A stretch of 64,000 bases of DNA from Gyromitra esculenta (lineage: Eukaryota; Ascomycota; Pezizomycetes; Pezizales; Discinaceae): assembly GCA_038503075.1 (NCBI GenBank), contig JBCAML010000005.1, positions 744,001 to 808,000 of the forward strand, given 5' to 3'. The position numbers were made by a program, and so were the translations under genes. The notes under the pieces were generated by a model, which saw only the letters and a program-made list of their open reading frames with translations, was not told the DNA's origin and did not search any database. Shown in pieces: positions 37,306-47,059 of this stretch (positions are counted from its first letter, which is position 1; every line of letters begins with the position of its first letter).

Positions 37306-38668
37306 CTACTTGGCGTGCTTTTTCTTCCCCCAGAGATCACCCCAAAACTCTCTAAACCCGTAATTTGGTTTCGGGCTATCATAAACTATCGCCGTATCAC
37401 CGCCCAATTTCTCCAGTATACCACCTGGCCCAGCGCCTTTCTGCATACTAAAGTCCGCCTTGACACTCGGTCTTGTAGCCCTGTCTCTAATCTCCCCCGC
37501 GATCACCGGCGCACAGTCCCTGAAGCAGTTCTTCAGCTCCCGCTCCAGACTAAAATACGGCTTCTTAGCAAGCTCGGGAGCCATGAGATTGTAAGAGCGG
37601 GTTTTAGAGTTAAGGTTCTCGATAGCGAGTTTATGGTACGACAGCTCCGCCGCCTCCCATTCCGGATCGCGGAAGACCTCCGTCGGCCCAGCTACCGCTA
37701 CCGCTACATCTTCAACCTCCTCCTCCTCCTCCTCTCCCATCTCTATCTTCTTCGTGCGTTCCTCGATCCTACGCAGGCGTTCTTCTCCCTGAGCGTACCG
37801 CTCCGCCCTTCCACATTGCGCCTCGAGGTTTCCCCCATCGCTCGAGATGGACCTCGGCGTTGTGGTCCCTCTCCAGCGGCTTCCCCCGGTTCGCCAGATT
37901 ATCAAACTGCCCCTTGCGCCGTGCCTCCGCGATCTTTTCGTCCGCGAGCGAGGATAGCGCCTGCAGCGACGCAACCGCTCTCCCCTCGGGCAGGAACCGC
38001 TCCCGGAACACGTGCCGCATCTCGGCCCGCTCGGAGTCCGTCAGCCCCGCGGCCTTGTTTAAGCTGTACTCGGCCGACTTCTCGCGCGCCCGCGCGATGC
38101 GGTGGCCCCTGGATGCGGGGTGGGGGGTGCGTTGCGGGCGCAGGTCTACGGCTGCGGGCGTTGGGTTTGCGGGGCTGCGGCGGCGGGCGAGGTCGCCGCG
38201 CAGGGGCTTGTGTGCGTCGACGAGCATGCGCAGGACGCCGTCGCTGGTGGATTCGGTCCCGGTCCACGGGGCGGCGGAGGCGATGTCGCGCGCGTGCTTG
38301 GGCGCGAAGGAGGGGAGGGCGGCGGTAGCGTGTGCGGCGGCGTGCAGCGATTTGAAGTCGGTGCTGGATATGCGGGCTTCGAGATCGCGCTTGAGGTCTG
38401 CGGAGAACTCGTTTTCGTGGGCTATTTTGGAGGCGCGGCGCGGGGACGCGGCGAGTGCGTCTTCGGCCATGGCGGTGAAGCGGCGGGAGAGGGCCGATTG
38501 CTCCTCTGGCGGGGGCTCTGCCTCATTGCGGGGCTTTGGGGGGGGCTTGGTGGCGGTGGCGGCAGAGCTTGATGGCCGGAGACACTGGCGGAATGTGTGT
38601 TGATGGCGGTGGATGAGAGCGAGCGAGCGGTTCCTGAGGATTGCGGGCGCGGACGCAGACGCGGACAT
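37306..38668 (-). CDS. DUF1992 / DnaJC28-type mitochondrial protein, frame interrupted
   Basis: Minus-strand gene of about 453 residues. The start (ATG complement at 38666-38668) opens an Arg/Ser/Ala-rich, acid-poor leader that looks like a mitochondrial presequence. Family hallmarks follow: FDNLANRGKPLERDHNAE in the DUF1992 core, and a C-terminal half with LSYHKLAIENLNSKTRSYNL, APELAKKPYFSLEREL and FRDCAPVIAGEIRDRA. The two halves lie in different frames. The shift falls near 37838, where one surplus base (CTC GAG C GAT) separates HLE from DGG; no intron of normal size and correct phase fits there. The core stretch usual after the GKP motif also seems to be missing, so a deletion plus frameshift, an odd intron or an assembly error are all possible. 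The molecular function of the family is poorly defined. It is transcribed divergently from the SET gene, 198 bp away. Confidence 0.75.
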
Positions 38669-38866
38669 GGACGTGCGGTGCTCTTCGGGGGTGCGGTGGG
38701 GAGTTGGGCGCAGAGGAGGAGCCCGGGAGTGGTGATGGCCAGAGCGCTGCGGCTTATCGGTATCGGCCCCACTCGGCCCCACCATCTCCGGCTGCCACCG
38801 CTCCAACTGAACCCCGCTCCCAGAAGGCAACCGGAGACACAGACACAGCAGGAGCAGACAGATCCA
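38669..38866. promoter_or_regulatory. Divergent (bidirectional) promoter region
   Basis: The 198 bp between the two start codons (DUF1992 gene leftward, SET gene rightward) must contain both promoters and leaders. It is GC-rich, with no obvious TATA box and a CA-rich stretch directly before the rightward start. Confidence 0.6.
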
Positions 38867-40807
38867 ATGGGCGCGCGGACATACTCCCCCGACAGGCACC
38901 TGCATGCCTTTGGCGAGTGGATGGCCGCGAACGGCGGGTTCATCCACGAATCGCTCACCTTCACTGCTCCCGGTAATCCAGAACCACACCGAGTCCCCCA
39001 TGCATAGCCCGGCAGAAATAGCAAATTGACCCCCCAAGCATCACAGACTCCGAGTTCGGCTCCCAAGTCCGCTCCGCCGCCGAGATCCCGCCGAATGCGA
39101 AGCTGCTCACCTGTCCCCACGCCCTCGCGATTGACTACACAAAGGCCAGAGCACACTATTCCCCGTCGTTCATAGACGCTACGACTCCGCATGCGGCGCT
39201 ATGCATGTTCCTGGCTTACCAGTGGCTTGAGGGGGAAAAGTCGTTCTGGTGGCCGTATCTACGCATCTTGCCGAGAGAGTTTGGTACGCCGCTGTATTTC
39301 GACGACGACGACTTGATGTGGCTCCAGGGGTGCAATCTGGACGCGAAGGAAGTCGAGGCAAGGAAGAGGATCTGGAAGGACGAGCTGGAGACTGCGGTTG
39401 CGGCACTGAAGAAAGATGGAGTAGACACAAGGGGATATACCTGGTGAGCTCCATGCGTGGGACCTGCAGCACAGTGTTGGGTGTACGGCTTACTGAGAGG
39501 AGTTAAGGGAGCTGTTTCTGTGGGCTGCGACTGTGTTTTCGTCCAGGAGCTTTTCGGGGAAGCTGATGGCCTGGACTGACGATCTGTCCATGGCTTCCAT
39601 GGGCGAGCCTGACAGTCTCCCTGCGCTCTTCCCGTTGATTGATTCTGTGAACCACCAGCCCTTCACCAAGATAACCTGGCAGCCAGGCACCCACGCGCTC
39701 AGCGCCGTGAGCGGGGACACAATCCCCCCCGGCGGAGAAGTGTGCAACAACTACGGCCCCAAGTCCAACGAAGAGCGCAAGTTCCCCCGCCCCACAGCAC
39801 TGATATATGCTAACTCCCAGCCAAAAGTGCTGATGGGCTACGGCTTCACCCTCCCTTCAAACCCATTCGACACCGTCGTCCTCCGCATCAACCCCCCTCT
39901 CACCCCTGAGCAGAAAGCCGTCCACGCCCTCCACGCCACGCCCTCCCCGGACGGTATCTACCACCTTTCCCCCCGCATCCACGGCTCCTCGGCCTACCCC
40001 CGCGACCTCATATCCCTATTCCAAGTCCTCACCGCAACCCCCTCCGAGCTCCCCCTCCTAGCCGTCCCCCATGCAGTCCCAACTCTCCGCAACACCCTCG
40101 CAACACACAACCAGCTCCTCGTGGCGCTCCGCCAAAAGCTAGCCAACTTCCCACGTGAACCTTCGCTCCCTCCATGCAGCACCCCCAAGCGCAGCTCCGC
40201 AAAAGTATACCGCGACGCCCAGATCCACCTCCTCCTCGCCGCAATAGCGGAAAGCGAGAGCCTGGTCTCCGCCGCTCTGCGCGATGATCCGCGCGCTGTA
40301 ACGCTGGCCTCAATCCTGGCCACTACTACCACTACCACCACCACCACCACCACCACCACCACCACTACCACTACTCCAACCCCGTTCCGAACCGCGGTAG
40401 AAAAGTGTTTTGGCACGGCAGACGAGGCGGAACTGGAGCAGGAGGAGCAGGCGGATATCGTGTCTACGCTGTATATATGTTGGCGCTACATCCTCTATCT
40501 CCGCCACCACCACCACTCCCCCTCCACAGAGGACCAAGCTCCGTGGAACCAGTGGATACACAACCTCATTTCTACAGCTAAATACGGCACCACCCACGAA
40601 AAAGAGCACGTGCCAGAGGCAGGCGCGTTCGTCAAGGAACTGTACGACGGGATCTTCCCGGCGGCGGCAGAGATCGCGCCGAGTGTGTTTGGCGGCGCGG
40701 AGTGGACGCCGGAGGTGCTCAGTTGGGGGATGAGGGTGTTTGGTGGGGAGGGAATGGGGGTTTGGGTCAGTGAGGATGAGGAGGTTTTTGTGGTCTGCGT
40801 GGAGTGA
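38867..40807 (+). CDS. SET-domain protein lysine methyltransferase (Rubisco LSMT/SETD6-like)
   Basis: Exons 38867-38972, 39047-39443 and 39508-40807 join in frame to 600 residues; introns are 74 and 64 bp. The domain is the split SET type of the RKM/SETD6/Rubisco methyltransferase group, which transfers methyl from S-adenosylmethionine to lysines of non-histone proteins. The N-terminal part includes GGFIHESLTF and a region around residues 70-100. DSVNHQP near 212 supplies the NHxP SAM-binding motif, CNNYGPKSNEE near 246 the catalytic Tyr-containing motif, and LMGYGF near 275 closes the SET fold. The rest matches the helical substrate-binding C-domain in position, interrupted by a polythreonine tract (about 438-458) encoded by an ACC/ACT microsatellite at 40320-40378. 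Which target it methylates is unknown. Codons are strongly C/G-ending. Confidence 0.9.
40320..40378 (+). repeat. In-frame ACC/ACT microsatellite coding polythreonine
   Basis: About 20 consecutive Thr codons inside the SET-protein C-domain, mostly ACC with some ACT. Length variation would stay in frame. It lies in a low-complexity insertion following ASILA and preceding TPFRTAVEKCFG. Confidence 0.9.
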
Positions 40808-41357
40808 AAGCGAGTGAGATTTTGTGATGTTTTGAACTGGACGGGCTGGTTTGGAATCGGGCTGGGTGGGTTTGGAATCGGTTTCTAAGGGGGAGAGGGG
40901 GTAGGGGGGAAAGGGTACTCGGAAATGAAAGCTGCATGTATGCGTAACTAGCCATAGAATAGGATTCTACTGAATCGGCCAATCGATTGCGCCCCTCTGA
41001 GAGAAACTTGCGTCTCCGCGTATTTATCACCTACCCTGAGTAGTTTATCCTATTTAGTTATACTCTACGTACTCTCTGAAGACCAATTTACGTGTGTGGG
41101 AGTTTTGGTATTTGGGAACAACTGCGGTAATCGGATGCAGGCTCTGAAGAGTAGCACTATGCTCCTTTGCTTCAAGGCGATTTCGCTCACAATAGTAACC
41201 CCACCCTAACCACCACCACCACCACAGCCAATTGGCCAAGCCATGAAGAGCTATGGGGCATTTACAAATTGTGGCTTTACCTCAGTGTCTATTCGATTTG
41301 TAGGATCCCAGAACACCAGCCCATTTACCATTTCAAGCTCGACGCAGAAATAAGCGG

Positions 41358-41485
41358 TATCCCATAGACTGTTAAAAAATGCTGACCCCCCTGTATAACT
41401 GTGGCTCAACTCGGAGTCAACTGAAATCTACCCAATAAAAGCGACTTCTTCGACAGGGGGGTCAGCTTTAACAGTCTATGGGATA
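41358..41485. mobile_element. Foldback element, TATCCCATAGACTG termini
   Basis: A 128-bp element with arms of about 32-35 bp: TATCCCATAGACTGTTAAA, then GCTGACCCCCCTGT. The left arm has a three-base extra (AAT) relative to the right. The loop is about 57 bp. Ends are TA. Confidence 0.8.
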
Positions 41486-41492
41486 AAGCATA

Positions 41493-41636
41493 CTCGGGGC
41501 AGGCAATAAGTACCCGGAAATGCAAGCTGCTGGAGGGGTTTAGTTGATTCGATGATTAAGTAAAATCTTGTGGTTTGGCTGGTCAGACTAGTGTTCATAC
41601 AGCTTGCATTTCCGGGTACTTTTTGCCTGCCCCGAG
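41493..41636. mobile_element. Foldback element, CTCGGGGCAGGC termini, copy 2
   Basis: A 144-bp element with 37-bp arms differing at one position: CTCGGGGCAGGCAAxAAGTA, then CCCGGAAATGCAAGCTG. TA flanks both ends, and the outer 12 bases equal those of the element at 30209. It begins 7 bp after the previous foldback. Confidence 0.85.
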
Positions 41637-41648
41637 TAGACTGATGCA

Positions 41649-41734
41649 GTACAGCCGTGTAAGAAAAGTCTTGACATCCACCTCACCAACAAGACAGCGA
41701 CTGGGGTGTCAAGACTTTTCTTATACGGCTGCAC
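41649..41734. mobile_element. Foldback element, GTRCAGCCGTRTAAG termini
   Basis: An 86-bp element with 28-bp arms: GTACAGCCGTGTAAGAAAAG, then TCTTGACA, inverted at the right with two differences. The loop is about 30 bp. It begins 12 bp after the preceding foldback. Confidence 0.75.
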
Positions 41735-42847
41735 ACAAATAGTAGAGAAATTGATTACAGTGCCGGAAAGTGGGGTACTTTTAGTACCGTATTGTTACAA
41801 AGTGTAGAAATAAGCCAGGATGACTACCGTATTTACCTTTGAGAGCTCTGTAGCACTACCGATTTACTCTCGCGTTCATGAGAACGATGTACGAATACCG
41901 TACCAATTTCACACCCCCCCCCCACCCTTTCCCGGTGCTGTAGTTTTCCCGCGATCGCCTGGCTGTACGTCCCATCTATATACTTAGGGCATTCATAAAG
42001 ATCCCCGCGCCCTATCAGAAAGCCCGCGGGCCGTGACACAGCTGGGCAAGTTATCCTATTTGACTGAACCCTTGCACGATGTTACTCTGATCCGAGTCGA
42101 ATTGATGGTTGATCCACTGGTATATACACCCCAGTCAATCCCCACTAATCGAGATTTTACTGAATGTCCCGCATATCCTATTATATTGGTTAACGAAACC
42201 AAAAGTTGTGTTTTTTTTTTTTGCTCCTAGAAGTACCACATATCAATAGGATGGATCCTAGGAGGTGAAGAACGGAGGGCAGAAATCCCAAAACTACCGT
42301 GAAGAGCGACTAAAAATACCGAAACCGAGGAAGAGAGAAGAGGGGTAATGAATAAAAAAAAGATGTAGTTCCCCGCCAAGAACCGGCTGAAGCTGGAAAA
42401 AAAAAAAAAAAGATGAACGAAGCAATGATATACTTAGAATCGCCTCGTCACATTCCGAATTCCACCAACTGCCCGTACTCAATGAGAACGTTACATGCAA
42501 GCAAAGGTTCTTCAGATCAACACTGGTACTGGCACCAGAATAAGCTTCTATTGTTTTTCGTCTTCTGGTGATTCGTCAGACCAAGACGTGCCACAGCGGT
42601 GTGTTGTTACTCACACATCAGCCGCCAGCATACCATCGTATAAAGGTAGGTATTGACTGTCCAATGGTTTGCTGGGTCTTTTTCTTTCTTTCTTTCTTTT
42701 CTCCCCCCTCAATTATTGAGTTTTCCGCTTTCGTCGGCGCTTACTTACTTCTAATCTCTATCCTCTTTTTCTCCTTCTTTTAAGTATGTCGTTTGATACG
42801 TCACCATTCTTTCTCTTGATATTAGCAATTGTATTCTTAAATCAGCG

Positions 42848-44483
42848 ATGATGAGCAGAAATATTCTTAAATATATAATATTGCTATTGCTATGCGCCGG
42901 AGGGAATGCTATCAATCGTAAAGTACGGTTACTACAACAGGACACAGTGGGTTCCAAACATTGGCATAAGTTCGAGGACTTGAACTTCCTTTATCCCAAT
43001 ACCGATCTGGGTGAGCTATTCTTCCACCAGAAAGGTCCCAAAAACAGAACCGAAAGCTCACGATCTTTTTTTTTTCCATACAGAAACATTATATCAATCC
43101 TCCCAAGACGCGGGCTACTTCACAGTCAAACGGCCTAGCTTCAGGATCAACTCCGCTAGTGACGAATCAATCTTTAAAATCAAACTCTACTCCAACGGCA
43201 TCATCTCCCTAAACGACGGCAACTTCACCTCCAGAATCCATCACCCCAAAACCTTTAGTCTCAGAGCACCCTCCTTCCTCCCCGTCCGTACAGACGATGA
43301 AGCAGACGCAGCGCTCCGCTACGGCCGGGATCTATTCCTATACTCCCTCCGTGTTAACGCAGCAAAGCATCGACTAGAGAATCAGCTGCAGAGCATAAGC
43401 CACTGCAATACAGATACCCATGATGTGCCCTGGCTTATCACCGAATCGTACCCGGAGCGACCGAACTTCTTGCTGACGGCATCCACCGGGGCTTCAATAG
43501 TGGGGTTCCGGGAATTATCAGGCGAGTTAGTAAGTGCGCGCATCTTGCATGTGGTGCTTTTGGACAGACTTGGATATACGGATGAGAGTGAGATCAATGG
43601 CTCTTTTGATATTTTATACACACTGGACCCCGAGCCACGGATCCGATATATCTCCATCCCCGTCGCAGAAACTTCAAACGGTAGCTCGGAAATCCAGCCT
43701 AACTTCTCGCAAATCATTCGCGGGGCTGGGAATCCAGTGCGCGATATGCTGCACGCGCAGAAAAAAGCCGATAGCATCACGAAGGCGGAAGCGGCACAAG
43801 CAGCTAGGTTGGCGGAAGGCCCCACACAGGCCACGGGAGAGACAACAGATGCAATATCGTCCTCTGAAAAGGAGGCGTACTATAGGGAGTTAGCCAGAGC
43901 CAGAAATCGAAAGCTACGGGAGCCCGACGAGAGAGACGAGGGGCTAGAGAGCGAAAGGAAAAAAGCTATTCAATATCCTCTAGTGTACTCATCATCGCCG
44001 GAGACCAAAGTAGCAGTCATAATAACGCTCGTCCCCGTCCCCGTCCCCGTCCCCGTCCCACATCTACAACCCCCCAAAGAAGAATCCAAATCGGCAGATT
44101 CTACCATCACGAAGGCCACCAAGGCTAATCCCATGCTGCATATTCAAGAGTACTGTCTCAGCAGTTCCCACCGCTGCAAAGATAAGCAGTCAACCCCGAA
44201 CCTTCTACGTTCAAGGCCAATCGTATTCGTGTCGTGGACCTTGCTTTTAGTGGTTTGGGTGCTCTGCATAGGGTTTTCGACATGCAAAATCGTACGCTTC
44301 ATTCGGTGGAAGTGGTGTAAAGGTTACCAGAGGATTAAACCTGATAATAAAACGGTGGTGAATGAGGAAGATGGGGTCGTGGTTCTAAGGCTGGACTACT
44401 ATTTTACAGTGCCAAGCCCTGAAGATCGGGAATTCAAGAAGCCACTACTAAGCGCTATATCGGAGAAGGACGAAGAAGGATAG
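42848..44483 (+). CDS. Single-pass membrane protein with signal peptide, function unknown
   Basis: Exons 42848-43010 and 43084-44483 join in frame to 520 residues; the intron is 73 bp with a GTGAGC donor and a T-rich acceptor. The start was chosen because it opens a signal peptide: Arg-Asn-Ile-Leu-Lys then a hydrophobic core YIILLLLCAGGNA. A luminal or extracellular region follows with potential N-glycosylation sites (NFT, NGS, NFS), then an Ala/Lys/Glu-rich, probably helical stretch, a short VPVPVP repeat from a GTCCCC tandem repeat near 44034-44058, and a transmembrane helix near residues 434-457 (IVFVSWTLLLVVWVLCIGFS). About 60 basic and acidic residues remain on the cytosolic side. I recognise no family. 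It is likely a type I membrane protein of the secretory pathway or plasma membrane. Confidence 0.8.
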
Positions 44484-47059
44484 CAACAGGGTGATCTGCA
44501 AGGGTTATTACTGGGAGAGCTCTGTTTGTTTCTTTTGTTCCTTTGGTTTGGATGAGTGGGATTGCGTTTTTATCTTATGGAGTGTTGAAATTGGGTGTTG
44601 GTGTTTAGCAAATCTAGCTTGTTTTTTGATAAGACATATTTCATCAACCCAAGCCTAGCACTCGTTTCCATGTGCGCACGCATACGCCTCGATAGAGCAG
44701 GTGGCCGACTCGGTCCGGTTCCAAAAGGGCTATATGCTAGAAGTTATATATATATATATTACCTGCTCAGAATAAGCAAATTGTAAGCTATGTGATCCAC
44801 GACACGGCCCATTGCTAAGTGAACAAAATATATATTGTAGACATCTTAGCGAAGGCTTTCGCAGCGTATTTATTGTTTGTAGAGCATAGTTAGACAGCTA
44901 CGTCAACAAAGATAAAATCTCCATAACTAGTAAACCCTCCCTCCGTATTCCGAGAGAGTTCTAGATTCACAGATCCCTCCCCCCGAGAACCCATACACAA
45001 GTATTCGCATCTAGGCGTCTCACCTGCCGGAGAGATCCCTCCGAAATCTGAAGAAGCGGGAGGTATCCATCCGGCCACTATATAGGGGCCGAGATAACGG
45101 ATAGAAGAACCACCAAGATATCCCTATTCAAAAGCAGTATCCCCCCCAAAACATCTCGTCGTGAGTTATAAACACCGAACTGTGTTCATCATGTCATGGT
45201 GCATACGTACCTTCACCCTAGTAACATACTCACCCGCCTTCAATTTCCTTTCGTAAAGTTATGTCAGTGCGAGTGCGAAACTATGACAGGACTTGTTTGC
45301 GCGCTAACCCCGTTAGAATGTGTAGTCCTTGCACCCTGTCTTATCTATTTTAAATTATATATGAAGATCCTTCGCCTTGTAGGTGATTGGTCAACAAACC
45401 AACCAAATTGCTTTGTGGCTTTGAGGATGGATGGCGAGATGTCTGGGAATACGGTGGTATAATAAAGTAGTAGAACGGTGCAGGTACCTATTCGGTTAAT
45501 TAAGCTACAAAAGCAAGTAACCCTCCCTCCCTATCAGCACAAACAAACATACATAGGTCGGAGACCGGAACGGCGAAGCAAAAAGGAACGTAAAACTGAT
45601 ACTCGGTCAATTAAGTGCAGGAGTAAATAATTACCGCCTTAAAATGAAATAAATGTAGAGATGAAACAGTAGAGCATGGGCATTTGAAATGATATTTAGG
45701 ACGCGGAAATATTCCCTAGTACCCGGTTGACCCGTCGCCCAGTAACCATACAGCCCAGCAGCCGCTTCGTCAAGTAATTTCAGGATGAGCTTCACGAAAC
45801 TGCACTCGCGATAGAGGGTTAGGGTGGAATTCACTGGTGCGAACGAGTGCGGCATCATGTAGAACCCGATCGTGCCGGTCGCGAGCTCTCCGCTGTTGGA
45901 CACCCTTTTTATTGAGCATCCGAAGTGGTACCCACACCCGATACAACCGCTTTCTGGCAGAAACAAAATACAAAATACAAAAACAAAATACAAGATGAAA
46001 GTTGGTACTTCGCTCTATCCCAGATTCCCATACCGGAAGGCGGTGTAATCCGGCGCCGCCACCCTGTGGGGAGAATTCTCTGCAGAATTGCTTCCCTGAA
46101 GGATATTTCTCGCCCTTAGCGCCGATCAGCCTCATAGATTACTCGCATGGGTGAAACGGCGACCACAGGATTCGAACCGGGCACCACTGTCCGTTGGAAT
46201 GAAAAGGGAAACCAGAAACTGAGATGTGAAGATCTTCTTTCAGGATGGCCATCACAGCCAAAATCCAAGTAATTTTTTTCCGCCTTTATCCTCCCCTTCG
46301 CACCAAACCTAACCCTACACAAGATTTTGAAACATCCAGCTGTCGCCTCAGCCCTACCACTAAGACAAAAAAACAGCAAACAGGTATTTCTGCTTTATCA
46401 CAGGCGGACTCTATCGGTTAATGAACTTTGTCTTCGCACAATAATTATTATTTAATTACAATTAATACTCGAATAACAGCGGGCTCCAGCATTCAACGCC
46501 ATCCAATCCCCTAACCCAAGCCCAGTCCCCAAAACCTTCCCTTAGTAACGTCTTGCTTCGAACTGCTTATCGCGTCCGCGCAAAACATAAAATCTCTAGA
46601 TAAATCAGAACCCAAGAACATCAATCCGCACACTTATAATCATCTAAAACATACACCCCGCTATGAAATTAAGGTTGGGACCAGACGCTGGTACCGGTAT
46701 AAAATAAAAAAAGGCTTCTAAATGGTGCAATTAAAAAAAGTATGGAAAAAAAAAAAACTGAATACGCCCTTGTCATTTATCCCCCATGCTCGGACCCAAT
46801 CCTCTATCGAATAAACCCGACATAAACCCTACAAAGAAAAGTGTTTGTCTGCCAATGGCAGTGTGCTCTCTCTCAAAACTGCTGATATATGAGGGAGAAA
46901 AACGAAACAAAGGCACATGAAGACTCCAATCCAACCAACCACCGTTCCGTATGATACCCCCAACAAATGAAACCTCGACAGCAGACAAATGAAAGACACC
47001 TTTACAAATGAAAGAAACGATTTGACGTCTCGTCACTGATACCCTCGTCTCCGATCCCC
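44484..47059. other. Gene-free tract
   Basis: Contains a (TA)n run at about 44744-44760, AAAATAC repeats near 45962-45992, A-runs near 46700-46760 and a tRNA-like B-box sequence near 46165-46185 (see rejected items). The 3' part is likely the trailer of the minus-strand gene that follows. No protein gene is supported. Confidence 0.5.

Larger units (their letters stand above)
40808..42847. other. Gene-free tract with a cluster of foldbacks
   Basis: Contains an ACC-rich stretch near 41205-41227, three adjacent foldback elements (41358-41734), a poly-C run near 41915-41927, poly-T/poly-A runs near 42211 and 42398, and a CTTT tract near 42677-42700 upstream of the next gene. No protein gene is supported. 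Confidence 0.6.

Noticed and set aside
46136..46375. Possible tRNA with a long intron on the minus strand
   Set aside because: A B-box-like GGTTCGAATCC and an A-box-like TTAGTGGTAGGGC are present about 190 nt apart, but the T-stem has mismatches and no acceptor or anticodon arm pairs properly. At most a relic.
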